Below are positions 1-8,195 of a DNA stretch of 64,000 bases, one piece after another. The notes beneath the pieces were generated by a model. That model did no database searches. It worked only from the letters and a program-made list of their open reading frames with translations, and was not told the origin of the DNA. Each line of letters starts with the position of its first letter. Positions within the stretch are counted from its first letter, which is position 1. This stretch comes from Kribbella jiaozuonensis (GTDB lineage: Bacteria; Actinomycetota; Actinomycetes; Propionibacteriales; Kribbellaceae), in the NCBI RefSeq assembly GCF_005233875.1, contig NZ_SZPZ01000001.1, positions 1,240,001 through 1,304,000 on the forward strand. Direction: 5' to 3'. Both the position numbers and the translations under genes were made by a program.

Positions 1-50
1 AGGCTCCCGCCAAGAAGACGGCCAAAAAAGCCGCGAAGAAGTCCGCATGA
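1..50 (+). CDS. C-terminal tail of an upstream protein, Lys/Ala-rich
   Basis: Only the last 15 codons are inside the window. They read APAKKTAKKAAKKSA and then TGA, a lysine/alanine tail of the kind found on actinobacterial histone-H1-like or DNA-binding proteins. The identity of the main domain cannot be seen. The stop codon overlaps the start of the next gene in the sequence ATGA, so the two are probably translated in a coupled way. Confidence 0.6.
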   Translation, partial: APAKKTAKKAAKKSA

Positions 51-499
51 CCGAGCGCACCGATATCCCGGCCGACGAGTCGGAGATCCCGGTCGACCCG
101 GGGCATGCGCTGGTCACACCGGGCTCGTACCTGCTCGAGCTGATCCCGATCCCGGTCGCCGACCTCGACCGGGCCAAGCAGTTCTACGTGGAGCAGTGCG
201 GGTTCGTGGCGGACGTCGATGTGAGCCCGGCCGACGGCGTTCGGATCGTGCAGCTGACGCCACCCGGTTCGTACTGCTCGATCAGCCTCACCACGGGCCT
301 GGACCAGATGGCGATGGAGCCCGGCTCCCAGCGCGGTCTGCACCTGGTCGTCAAGGACATCGAGGCGTCCCGCGCCGAGCTCATCGGCCGGGGCGTCGAG
401 GTCAGCGAGACCGCGGACATGGGCGGTGTCTTCTACGCCTGGTTCGCGGACCCGGACGGCAACACCTGGGCCCTCCAACACATGCCCTGGCGGAAGTAG
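47..499 (+). CDS. VOC (glyoxalase/bleomycin resistance-type) family protein
   Basis: A 150-residue single-domain protein. After a short acidic leader it has the vicinal-oxygen-chelate pattern: LIPIPVADLDRAKQFYVEQ, then a middle segment GLHLVVKDIEASRAEL, then the closing strand FADPDGNTWALQ. VOC proteins bind a metal and act on small molecules (dioxygenation, isomerisation, drug binding), but the substrate cannot be told from sequence. The ATG sits inside the stop of the preceding gene (ATGA), which supports this start and an operon with it. Confidence 0.85.
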   Translation: MTERTDIPADESEIPVDPGHALVTPGSYLLELIPIPVADLDRAKQFYVEQCGFVADVDVSPADGVRIVQLTPPGSYCSISLTTGLDQMAMEPGSQRGLHLVVKDIEASRAELIGRGVEVSETADMGGVFYAWFADPDGNTWALQHMPWRK

Positions 500-540
500 C
501 TGGCTACCCGTGGGTCGCCGGCGCATGCCATCCAGCAGCG

Positions 541-783
541 TCAGCGACCCAGCGGGCGGCGTCGCAGGACCACCTTCCGGCGGCTGATGAGCCAGCCGTC
601 CGGCGTACGCACCACGACGTCCTCGTAGACGAGGCTGGCGCAGCTGCCGGCAGCCGTGATCCCGATCGCCTTGGACCGAGCGGTCACCTCGTCGGGCCCG
701 ACCTCGGTCAGCACGATGTTGGTGACGTGATGCCCGTGCAGATTGATCAGATCGGTAATCGCAATCCGGTCGGCCACGTCCAT
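541..783 (-). pseudogene. SnoaL-like domain protein with internal deletion
   Basis: The 80-residue product starts like a SnoaL-like (NTF2-fold) protein, MDVADRIAITDLINLHG, and jumps directly to HHVTNIVLTEV, which in full-length relatives lies some 45-50 residues later. The C-terminal strands (VYEDVVVRTPDGWLISRRKV) are intact. The reading frame is preserved across the join, so this looks like an in-frame deletion of the core that holds most of the cavity. I think it is non-functional, but a stable short variant cannot be excluded. It stands alone, convergent with the VOC gene. Confidence 0.6.
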
Positions 784-958
784 CGTCAGTTGATCGAGCC
801 TACTCGGGTGGCGGGTTCGGGGGTGGACCAGTGGGTCGGGTGGTCGGGTGGTGGTCAGGTTCGTTTCCGGCGGTGAGTCATGGCACCATGCTTGTGTCAT
901 CAATGGGCAGGCCGCCCACCCGCACCGGCCCCACCCCCAGAAGAGGAGCTTCGCCACC

Positions 959-2587
959 ATGGATGCCGTCACCGACGTTCCGACGCCTGCCAACGAGCCC
1001 GTCAAGGGGTATGCGCCCGGTTCGGCCGAGCGTGCGAGTGTGGAGGCGAAGCTCAAGGAGTTCAACGCGGCGGGCGCGATCGACCTGACCTGCACGATCG
1101 GCGGTGAGCAGAAGCTGGGCGGCGGCGCGCCGGTCGACGTGGTGCAGCCGCACAAGCACGGGCACGTGCTCGGCACGCTCGGCAACGCGACCGAGGCGGA
1201 CGGCCGCGCGGCGGTCGTCGCGGCGCTCGCGGCGGCTCCGTCCTGGCGCTCGCTGTCGTTCGACGACCGCGCCGCGATCTTCCTGAAGGCCGCCGACCTG
1301 CTGGCCGGCCCGTGGCGCGACACCCTCAACGCAGCCACCATGCTCGGTCAGTCGAAGACGATCCAGCAGGCCGAGATCGACGCCGCCTGCGAGCTGATCG
1401 ACTTCCTCCGGTTCAACGTGGCGTTCGCGCGGCAGATCGTCAGTGACCAGCCGATCTCGTCGCCGGGCGTGTGGAACCGGGTCGACTACCGGCCGCTCGA
1501 GGGCTTCGTCTACGCGATCACGCCGTTCAACTTCACCGCGATCGCCGGCAACCTGCCGACCGCGCCCGCGTTGATGGGCAACACCGTGGTCTGGAAGCCG
1601 TCGCCGACGCAGCAGTTCGCAGCGCACTGGACGATGCGGCTGCTCGAGGCCGCGGGTCTGCCGGCCGGCGTCATCAACCTCGTCACCGGCGACGGCATCG
1701 AGGTCAGCAAGGCCGCGCTCACCCACCCGGACCTGGCCGGCATCCACTTCACCGGCTCGACCAAGACCTTCCAGTCCCTGTGGGGCACGGTCGGCACGAA
1801 CATCTCGGCGTACAAGACCTATCCGCGGCTGGTCGGCGAGACCGGCGGCAAGGACTTCATCCTCGCGCACCCGTCGGCGGACCCGGCGGTGCTGAAGACG
1901 GCGATGGTCCGCGGCGCGTTCGAGTACCAGGGCCAGAAGTGCTCGGCCGCTTCCCGGGCGTACGTCGCTCGCTCGGTCTGGGACCGGATCCGTGACGACC
2001 TGGTGGCCGAGACCGACTCGCTGACCATGGGCGACGTCAGCGACCTGTCGAACTTCATCGGCGCCGTGATCGACGACCGCGCGTTCGCCAAGCACAAGGC
2101 CGCGCTGGACCGGGCCAACGCGACGGACTCGATCGAGGTCGTTGCCGGTGGCACCTATGACGACAGCGAGGGGTACTTCGTCCGCCCGACCCTGCTGGTC
2201 TCCGACGACCCGACCGACGAGATCTTCACGACGGAGTACTTCGGCCCGATCCTCGGCGTCCACGTGTACGACGACGCGGACTACGACGCGGTGATGCGGG
2301 GGATGGAGCACTCGGCGCCGTACGGGCTGACCGGTGCGGTCATCGCGCAGGACCGGCACGCGGTCGCGGAGGCCTCGGAGTACCTGCGGTTCGCCGCCGG
2401 CAACTTCTATGTCAACGACAAGCCGACCGGCGCGGTCGTCGGGCAGCAGCCGTTCGGTGGGGCGCGCGCGTCCGGCACGAACGACAAGGCCGGCTCGATG
2501 TGGAACCTCATCCGCTGGGCGTCCCCGAGATCCATGAAGGAGACCTTCGCCCCGCCGACCGACTACAGGTACCCGCACCAGGGCTAG
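959..2587 (+). CDS. pruA: L-glutamate gamma-semialdehyde (P5C) dehydrogenase
   Basis: A 542-residue NAD-dependent aldehyde dehydrogenase that oxidises glutamate semialdehyde (open-chain pyrroline-5-carboxylate) to glutamate, the last step of proline degradation. Visible signatures are YAITPFNFTAIAGNLP (cofactor fold), FTGSTKTF, the GETGGKDF segment with the general-base Glu, and the catalytic Cys in YQGQKCSAASRAYV. The C-terminal GGARASGTNDKAGS segment is typical of this family. The ATG chosen has AGAGGAG ten bases upstream and gives the usual family length; the frame stays open further 5' without a better start. No proline dehydrogenase gene is adjacent. Confidence 0.95.
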   Translation: MDAVTDVPTPANEPVKGYAPGSAERASVEAKLKEFNAAGAIDLTCTIGGEQKLGGGAPVDVVQPHKHGHVLGTLGNATEADGRAAVVAALAAAPSWRSLSFDDRAAIFLKAADLLAGPWRDTLNAATMLGQSKTIQQAEIDAACELIDFLRFNVAFARQIVSDQPISSPGVWNRVDYRPLEGFVYAITPFNFTAIAGNLPTAPALMGNTVVWKPSPTQQFAAHWTMRLLEAAGLPAGVINLVTGDGIEVSKAALTHPDLAGIHFTGSTKTFQSLWGTVGTNISAYKTYPRLVGETGGKDFILAHPSADPAVLKTAMVRGAFEYQGQKCSAASRAYVARSVWDRIRDDLVAETDSLTMGDVSDLSNFIGAVIDDRAFAKHKAALDRANATDSIEVVAGGTYDDSEGYFVRPTLLVSDDPTDEIFTTEYFGPILGVHVYDDADYDAVMRGMEHSAPYGLTGAVIAQDRHAVAEASEYLRFAAGNFYVNDKPTGAVVGQQPFGGARASGTNDKAGSMWNLIRWASPRSMKETFAPPTDYRYPHQG

Positions 2588-3216
2588 CGGACCAGGCCTC
2601 GGCGGACGGTGATGTAGAAGGTCGTCAGGTCGTCGACCAGGGCCTCGATCTGGTCCTGGTCGGACAGGTTCGCCTCCAGCAGCCAGTCCGAGATCAGGTC
2701 GAACATGCCGCCGACCAGCCCGATCGCGACACTGTGCCGGACGGCGCGCTGCTCCTCCGGCTGCGGCCCGTCGTACCGGTCCCAGAGCTGCACCAGGAAA
2801 CCGGCGGCCCAGCGGCGGTTCGTACGGCGTTGCCGCTCGACCGCTGCCGAGATGCCCGACGCCATGCCAAAGGTGACCTTGGTGATCCGTGGGTCGTCGA
2901 CCAGCGCATGCACGAAGGTCGCCAGCAGCCGCGGCGCTTCCTGCCGCTCGTTGCCGGTGGCCTGCGCGGCGGCGCCGGCCACCTGTTCCTCCAGACGTTC
3001 GGAGGTGCGCTGGAGTAGGGCGAGATAGCACTCCTCCCGGCTGGCGAAGAGCTCGTAGAAGCTCTTCGTCCCGATGAACGCGGTACTGCAGATCTGCTCG
3101 ATCGACGTGCCGAGATAGCCCTCGGCGGCGAACAACTTGAGCGCCGCATCCAGCAGCTGCTCGCGTCGTTCCGCCCGGCGTTGGTCGGCGTCGAGTCCCC
3201 GTATGGTCCTGCTCAT
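2584..3216 (-). CDS. TetR/AcrR family transcriptional regulator
   Basis: A 210-residue regulator. The N-terminal helix-turn-helix is clear (ERREQLLDAALKLFAAEGYLGTSIEQICSTAFIGTKSFYELF, given here only as residues about 17-59), followed by a variable all-helical ligand domain. It ends overlapping the stop codon of pruA on the opposite strand by four bases and is divergent from the secreted lipase gene, which it may control. The effector is unknown. Confidence 0.88.
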   Translation of the reverse strand: MSRTIRGLDADQRRAERREQLLDAALKLFAAEGYLGTSIEQICSTAFIGTKSFYELFASREECYLALLQRTSERLEEQVAGAAAQATGNERQEAPRLLATFVHALVDDPRITKVTFGMASGISAAVERQRRTNRRWAAGFLVQLWDRYDGPQPEEQRAVRHSVAIGLVGGMFDLISDWLLEANLSDQDQIEALVDDLTTFYITVRRGLVR

Positions 3217-3260
3217 GCGCTGGACACTACCCCGGGTGCCGGGATCGTAACCGAGGGGAA

Positions 3261-3286
3261 CTTGTTTCGAACCCGAGCCCTTGTTT
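3261..3286. promoter_or_regulatory. Direct repeats in TetR/lipase divergent promoter
   Basis: CTTGTTT occurs twice, 19 bases apart, in the 141-base gap between the TetR gene and the lipase gene, and GTAACC also recurs nearby (about 3247 and 3287). They are plausible protein-binding half-sites but do not form a perfect dyad, so this is weak evidence. Confidence 0.3.
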
Positions 3287-3357
3287 GTAACCAGCGAGCA
3301 TGTTCCACTAACCGTGGTCTACTGGTCACCGACTGAAACCATCACGGGGAGCTTGTC

Positions 3358-4224
3358 ATGCGCAATCGCTTCCGGCGGACGGCTGCCGGCCTGTTCGCCG
3401 CCGTCCTGCTGGCCGCCTCGGTCACGTCCGCGAGTACGGCGAGTGCCGCGCCGTCGTCCGGGTTCGACAACTGGTCCTGCAAGCCGTCGGCCGCCCATCC
3501 CAACCCGCTCGTCCTGCTGCACGGACTCGGCGGCAACGGCCCCGGCAACTACTCGTACCTCGGCCCGTTCCTGGCCGCGAAGGGGTACTGCGCCTTCACG
3601 CTCACGTACGGCCAGGCCGACCCGAACATCCCAGTCGGCGGCACGGTCTCGATCGCCCGGTCGTCGGTCGAGATCGCATCGTTCGTGCAGCGCGTCCGCG
3701 CCGCGACCGGCGCCGCGAAGGTCGACCTCGTCGGTCATTCCGAAGGCGCGTTCCAGAGCCTCTACGGTCCGAAGGTCCGCGGGTACTCCGGTCAGGTCGG
3801 CAAGGTGGTCGCGCTGGCGCCGCCGACGCACGGTACGACGTTCGCGGGGCTCGTGAGCGTGGGGGATTACCTCGGGCTCGGACCGCTCGTCGACCAGGTG
3901 CTGCAGCGGTTCGGCTGCGCGGCGTGCGACGAGTTGATCGTCGGCGGGTCAGCGGTGAAGACGTTGACGACCGGGCCGATCGCGCAGTCCGGGACGAAGT
4001 ACACGGTGATCGCGTCGCGCTTCGACGCGCTCGTGACTCCGCACGAGACGTCGTTCATCCGGGAGCCTGGCGTGACGAACGAGTACGTCCAGGACACGTG
4101 CCCGCTGGATCCGGTCGGGCATGTCGGGCTGGCCTTCGACCCGACAGTCGCTCAGCTGGTCGCGAATGCCCTCGACCCGGCCCACGCGAGCCGGGTGGTC
4201 TGCGCGTTCGGGCCGCCGCTGTAG
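3358..4224 (+). CDS. Secreted alpha/beta-hydrolase lipase (lipase class 2 type)
   Basis: A 288-residue protein with an Arg-rich N-terminus, a hydrophobic stretch and an Ala-X-Ala cleavage region ending near residue 31, so it should be exported. The mature part begins with the lipase strand NPLVLLHGLGGNGPGNY (oxyanion loop), and the nucleophile is Ser128 in VGHSEGAF. The later VTPHET and GHVGL segments are candidates for the Asp and His of the triad. Family members hydrolyse triacylglycerols or short esters outside the cell. A GGGGAG ribosome site precedes the ATG. Confidence 0.88.
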   Translation: MRNRFRRTAAGLFAAVLLAASVTSASTASAAPSSGFDNWSCKPSAAHPNPLVLLHGLGGNGPGNYSYLGPFLAAKGYCAFTLTYGQADPNIPVGGTVSIARSSVEIASFVQRVRAATGAAKVDLVGHSEGAFQSLYGPKVRGYSGQVGKVVALAPPTHGTTFAGLVSVGDYLGLGPLVDQVLQRFGCAACDELIVGGSAVKTLTTGPIAQSGTKYTVIASRFDALVTPHETSFIREPGVTNEYVQDTCPLDPVGHVGLAFDPTVAQLVANALDPAHASRVVCAFGPPL

Positions 4225-4225
4225 G

Positions 4226-4423
4226 TCAGGCGGTCTGGCTCGTCTGGAGCGGTGGGTCGACGAGGAGGGCGTATCCGCACTTGATGCAGATCCACTCGTC
4301 CGGCTCGTCGACCAGGTGGTCCGGGGCCTCGATGCACTCGAACGGCATCGTGGTCGCGCAGAACACGCAGAACTGCTCGACCTCCGTGGCAGGCGGGGTC
4401 TTCTTCCGTTTGGAACTTCGCAT
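4226..4423 (-). CDS. Small zinc-ribbon-like protein
   Basis: A 65-residue protein with two CxxC knuckles, CVFC and CIKC, about 30 residues apart, typical of a zinc ribbon. The basic N-terminus (MRSSKRKK) could contact nucleic acid. A longer TTG-start frame exists, but the ATG used here has a strong GGAGGTGA ribosome site eight bases upstream. That site lies in the arm of a large hairpin (separate entry), suggesting control of translation. The function is not known. Confidence 0.7.
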   Translation of the reverse strand: MRSSKRKKTPPATEVEQFCVFCATTMPFECIEAPDHLVDEPDEWICIKCGYALLVDPPLQTSQTA

Positions 4424-4432
4424 GGAACGAGT

Positions 4433-4475
4433 CACCTCCGGGTGCAACCTTGTTCTCAGGTTGCCACCGGAGGTG
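4433..4475 (-). promoter_or_regulatory. Long hairpin covering the ribosome site of the zinc-ribbon gene
   Basis: Two 18-base arms (4433-4450 and 4458-4475) pair at 16 of 18 positions around a 7-base loop. The only mismatches are two adjacent positions. In the minus-strand transcript the 3' arm contains GGAGGTG, the ribosome site of the downstream gene, so the folded RNA would hide it. It could be a translational switch, an RNA thermometer, a protein-binding dyad, or an attenuator after the DUF2505 gene. Confidence 0.6.
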
Positions 4476-4498
4476 ATCCGCTCAGTGCAGCGACACGG

Positions 4499-4990
4499 TT
4501 ACTTCGCGGCCCACTCGCGGCCGAGGTCGTGTTCCTTGACCAGGCCGGCGCGGATCGCGTCGACGACGGTCGGCTCGAGCTTCTTGCCGATCAGCGGTAC
4601 GGCGACCTTCACGTCCAGGTCGATCGCCTGGACGGTCTGAGCCCCGTTCTTGGCGATACTCGCCTTGCCCTTCAGCGTGACCGGCGTGTTGGCGATCTCG
4701 CCCGACACATCCGCCGTCCGCGAACCGTCGGCCGCGGCGGCGTGCCAGGTCTCGGTCTGTACGACGGTCAGCGTGTCCCCGACGAACTTCTTCGCCATGT
4801 CGGGGATGTCGACGGCGGGCATCTTCCGGCTGACCCGGACGATCGTGTCGCCGCCGGACGTGTTCACCTGGACGTCGTACGACAGCGCCTTGGTCTTCTC
4901 GCACGCCTGCTCGCGGAAGGCGGTGTCCGTGACGATCGCGAACACTTCCTCGGGGGTGGCGTCGTACGACGCCGACAGCTTCAGTTCCAT
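4499..4990 (-). CDS. DUF2505 family protein (SRPBCC-like fold)
   Basis: A 163-residue protein. The start MELKLSASYDATPEEVFAIV, the central TETWH segment and the final amphipathic helix match the actinobacterial DUF2505 family, distant relatives of START/polyketide-cyclase-like lipid-binding proteins. No signal peptide or membrane helix, so it is cytosolic. Members are conserved but their ligand is unknown. Its stop is 75 bases from the zinc-ribbon gene on the same strand, with the long hairpin between them. Confidence 0.8.
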   Translation of the reverse strand: MELKLSASYDATPEEVFAIVTDTAFREQACEKTKALSYDVQVNTSGGDTIVRVSRKMPAVDIPDMAKKFVGDTLTVVQTETWHAAAADGSRTADVSGEIANTPVTLKGKASIAKNGAQTVQAIDLDVKVAVPLIGKKLEPTVVDAIRAGLVKEHDLGREWAAK

Positions 4991-5031
4991 GCGTTCATCA
5001 TGGCATTACTCATCGGTCACCGGCGTGAAGG

Positions 5032-6488
5032 TCACGGGGCGGCGTTGAGGAGGTCGAGGACGGATTGCTGGCGGGCGGCGTCCAGTTTGTCGACGGGGCC
5101 GGACCAGCGCAGGCCGTACTGGTCCATCGGGGTGCGGTCGGCGGTGAAGGCGCGGTCGGCCTGGCGTTGCAGGTAGGACGTGTAGGGGTGGTCCGGGAGG
5201 GCTGCGTTGAGTTTGCCGAGCCCGCGGACGTGGGCGCCCTTGAACGACGGGCCGTCGCCGCCGCAGTCGCCGGTTTCGCAGGGCTCGCGGAGGATGCCGT
5301 CGGTGGTGTGGAGAGATGCCGCGGTGGTCGATGCGTCGGCGAGCTGGCGGGCGGAGGTCAGGTACGCCGAGTTGTTCGTTGCCTTGGACAACTCGGTGAG
5401 CGCGCCGATCAGCACGCCCTGGTTGTACGTCCACGCGGTGTCGCCGTTGTTCCTGCAGGTGGACAGGTCGATGCCGTCGTTGACAGGTTCGAGCCGTTGA
5501 TCATCCCGGTCTGCTGGAACCAGGTCCAGCCCGCCTGCGCGCGTTGCAGGTACGTCGTGTCGCCCGCGACCCGCGTGTGCAGTTGCGCGTTGAGCTGGAT
5601 GTAGAGCGAGTTCGAGATCGCGTTCTTGTACGTCTTCGCCTCGCTCCACCAGACCCCGCCGCCGCAGGTGTTGTCCCAGTACGCCGCCATGTGGTCGGCG
5701 TCGGCACGTGCCGTCTGGAGGTAGCGGGCGTCACCGGTCAGGTCGTACGCCGCGACCCAGGCGAGACCCCACCAGCCGGTGTCGTCGATGTAGTCGTTGC
5801 GGAACTGACCTTCGGCCGCGTTGAGGTTGAGGTCGTACGTGCGCGCGATCGCGTACTCGTAGCTGTGCATGCCGCTGATCCGGATGTTGTCGATCAGGGC
5901 GTTGAGCGCGTTGGCCGAGTTCCACCAGCCGGTGGTGTCGAACAGGCCGGTCGACAAGTTGTAGTCCTGCATGAGCGCGGTCGCGGCCGCAGTACGACGG
6001 TCCCAGGCGTTCCAGGTTGTCCGTGCCCACGGCGTACATGCGATGTCGGCGCGGTCGCCGGCCTTGCCGCAGGCGCGGAGGGCGCCGACTCCTAGGTTGC
6101 TCCAGTCGTCGACGTTGTACATCAGCGTGCGCCAGCCGCGTTGTCCGGCAGGGACCGCGGTGTTGCCGAGGCGGCTGCCGCCGGCCCAGGTGCGGCCGCC
6201 GTCCATCGAACGGTCGAGCCAGATCTCGTCGCCGGGGTTGCCGTTGTCGATCGAGGCCCAGCCCATCGCGTCGTCATCGTCGATGTGCAGCGTGATCGTG
6301 CGGCCGAACAGGGTGGTGGAGACCGGCGTGCGATCCTTCGGCGCGAGTCCGGGGTCGCGGGCATCGCAGTACTTGTTGCAGATCGTTGCCTGGGTGGACA
6401 TATTCACCTCCGGCGTAGCTGGCGCCGGTGGGGGCGCGCCGAGGGGTGCGACGAGCAGGGCAAGGCTGGAAACGATTCCAACTGACAT
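5032..6488 (-). pseudogene. Secreted GH76 alpha-1,6-mannanase, frameshifted
   Basis: Two overlapping frames together encode one GH76 protein. The first part has a signal peptide ending near residue 27, then the (alpha/alpha)6 enzyme with the catalytic pair Asp235-Asp236 in [14 protein letters not shown]. It runs in frame to TGMINGSNL; from there the homology continues in another frame, [18 protein letters not shown] to the end LLNAAP. One base is missing at about 5484: CTGTCAAC where CTGGTCAAC would restore the frame. Catalytic residues precede the break, but about 150 C-terminal residues would be lost. The ATG used has AGGGAG seven bases upstream. A sequencing error is possible. Confidence 0.8.
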
Positions 6489-6555
6489 CACGAATCTCCC
6501 TGGGGCGGTAGGAAGAGAGCGGTGTCACCGAAGGTAGGTGGCCGGATTCAGTCCG

Positions 6556-7032
6556 TCAAGATGTCAGCAGGGCGACCATGATGCCGGCGGTCAGCAGCAG
6601 CGTGGCGGCGATCGCCAGCCGGCGGCCGCGGGCGCACCGGCGGATCGCCGTACGGTCCGGGCGGATCGTGCACGGGTCGAACTCGAGGCCGTCGGCCGGC
6701 GCGATCGCGCTGCCGAGGCGCGCGAGCAGCGAACGGTCGGCCGCCTGCCGGGTCGCTTCCTGTACGACGCGATGCCGCAGGAACTCGCGGTGCCGGGTGG
6801 CCGGGGCGGTGGGGCTGTACGGGAGCGTGAGGTCCGGCGGGAGCGCCCGCTGGACCACGGCGTGCGCCGCCGCCACCCGCCTCGCCCGGCTGATCGCAGG
6901 CGGGAGGATCAGATAGGCGAGGTGGACGAGCGAGCGATAGTCGTCGAGCAGCAGCGCCTCGATCAACGGCTCTTCCCTGGTGGGCCCCTGAATAGGCCCC
7001 GGGACGATCGGTGTCTCGATCGTGGCGGTCAT
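6556..7032 (-). CDS. Predicted membrane-anchored protein of unknown function
   Basis: 158 residues. A helical N-terminal region (EALLLDDYRSLVHLAYLIL, then RARRVAAAHAVVQRAL) is followed by a Pro-rich linker, another Arg-rich helical part, and a single membrane helix at the very C-terminus (LAIAATLLLTAGIMVALL), so it is probably tail-anchored with its bulk in the cytosol. The N-terminal helices recall degenerate sigma-like segments of some actinobacterial proteins, but I cannot assign a family. The ATG has AGGAG four bases upstream. Confidence 0.6.
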   Translation of the reverse strand: MTATIETPIVPGPIQGPTREEPLIEALLLDDYRSLVHLAYLILPPAISRARRVAAAHAVVQRALPPDLTLPYSPTAPATRHREFLRHRVVQEATRQAADRSLLARLGSAIAPADGLEFDPCTIRPDRTAIRRCARGRRLAIAATLLLTAGIMVALLTS

Positions 7033-7095
7033 ACGGCTCCTCAACTCGGCGTACCTACGTTCCAACGAACGAATCTCTGACCCGTCACGGACAAA

Positions 7096-7258
7096 GGGAG
7101 GGGCTGGCGGCCCCGCGCCTACTGCGCGGCACTCGGCACGGCACCTCGCCGCACGGGTGCAAAGGGAACGATGCTCCGCATCGACCCCTTCGCCCCCGCG
7201 CGCCGATGCACCGCACCGAGCACCTGCTCGCTACGGCGCGGAGCCGCCAGCCCCTCCC
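7096..7258. repeat. 163-bp imperfect palindromic element
   Basis: The ends are 24-base inverted repeats (7096-7119 and 7235-7258) differing at one position; the outer 16 bases, GGGAGGGGCTGGCGGC, are perfect. The centre is a perfect small dyad, CGATGC-TCC-GCATCG (7169-7183), almost exactly at the midpoint, and sub-terminal parts are also partly complementary. It fills most of the gap between two divergent genes and ends 21 bases before the dioxygenase start. It may be a MITE-like insertion or a strongly folded RNA leader. Confidence 0.65.
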
Positions 7259-7279
7259 TGGTCGGTTAGTCTCCGTGTC

Positions 7280-8101
7280 ATGAGCACTGGTGACGGGGTT
7301 GCGGGGCAGTGGGGCGGGACCGACGTACATTTCGGTGAAGAGGGCGGCCGGCTCACCTACGGCAGCTACCTGCGCCTGCCCCAGCTCCTGGACCAGCAGC
7401 GCCTCGAGTCGGATCCGCCGGCGCATGACGAGTTGCTGTTCATCACGATCCACCAGGTGTACGAGCTGTGGTTCAAGCAGGTGCTGCACGAGCTGACCGC
7501 GTCCCGCGACGCGATGCTCGCCGGAGAGCTGTGGCTGGCCGAGCACCTGCTGCGACGGGTGCACACGATCGAGCGGGTGCAGACGCAGCAGGTCGACATC
7601 CTGGAGACGATGACGCCGCAGGACTTCGGCGAGTTCCGGCACCGGTTGTCGCCGGCGTCCGGGTTCCAGTCGGTGCAGTTCCGCGAGATCGAGTTCCTGT
7701 CCGGGGCGAAGGATCCCTCGTTCGTACGGCGCTTCCGCGGCCTGACCGAGGCGGAAACCGCCCGCCTGCACCGCCGGTTGGACGAGCCGACGTTGTGGGA
7801 CGCGTACCTCGAAGTACTCCGGAAGGCCGGCTTCGACACCGACACCGAGGACGCGATCCGGCACGCGCTCCGCAAGGTCGCCGGCGACCGCTCGCAGTAC
7901 GCCGCGATCTGGGAGCTGGCCGAAGCCCTCCTCCAGCACGACGAACTGGCCGCCGCCTGGCGAGCCCGCCACGTAGTCATGGTCGAACGCATGATCGGCA
8001 CCAAACCAGGCACCGGCGGCTCCTCCGGCGCCAACTACCTCCGAAGCCGCCTCGACCTCCGATACTACCCCCTCCTCTGGAACCTCCGCACCGCTCTCTG
8101 A
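7280..8101 (+). CDS. kynA: Tryptophan 2,3-dioxygenase
   Basis: A 273-residue haem enzyme converting L-tryptophan to N-formylkynurenine, the first step of tryptophan breakdown. Family motifs are visible: LTYGSYLRLPQLL, the substrate-binding FITIHQVYELWFKQ, SGFQSVQFREIEFLSG, and the C-terminal KPGTGGSSGANYLRSRL with the GTGGS loop. The length is normal. No kynureninase or formamidase gene is near. There is no clear ribosome site before the ATG; the palindromic element lies just upstream and could influence expression. Confidence 0.95.
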   Translation: MSTGDGVAGQWGGTDVHFGEEGGRLTYGSYLRLPQLLDQQRLESDPPAHDELLFITIHQVYELWFKQVLHELTASRDAMLAGELWLAEHLLRRVHTIERVQTQQVDILETMTPQDFGEFRHRLSPASGFQSVQFREIEFLSGAKDPSFVRRFRGLTEAETARLHRRLDEPTLWDAYLEVLRKAGFDTDTEDAIRHALRKVAGDRSQYAAIWELAEALLQHDELAAAWRARHVVMVERMIGTKPGTGGSSGANYLRSRLDLRYYPLLWNLRTAL

Positions 8102-8195
8102 CCTTTCTTTCCGGAAGGGCTCGTGAGTCGTCACCTCCAGCGCTAGGGTCGCCACGCACGGTTGTGCTTGATCGGCGTGAGGAAGGGTCTGGGGT

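Noticed and set aside
848..958. Upstream extension of pruA
   Set aside because: The internal ATG has a good ribosome site and gives the normal family length.
878..3031. Very long minus-strand open frame (about 717 codons) opposite pruA
   Set aside because: It is the antisense of the pruA frame, Arg/Gly-rich and without family features; the plus-strand gene has full motif support.
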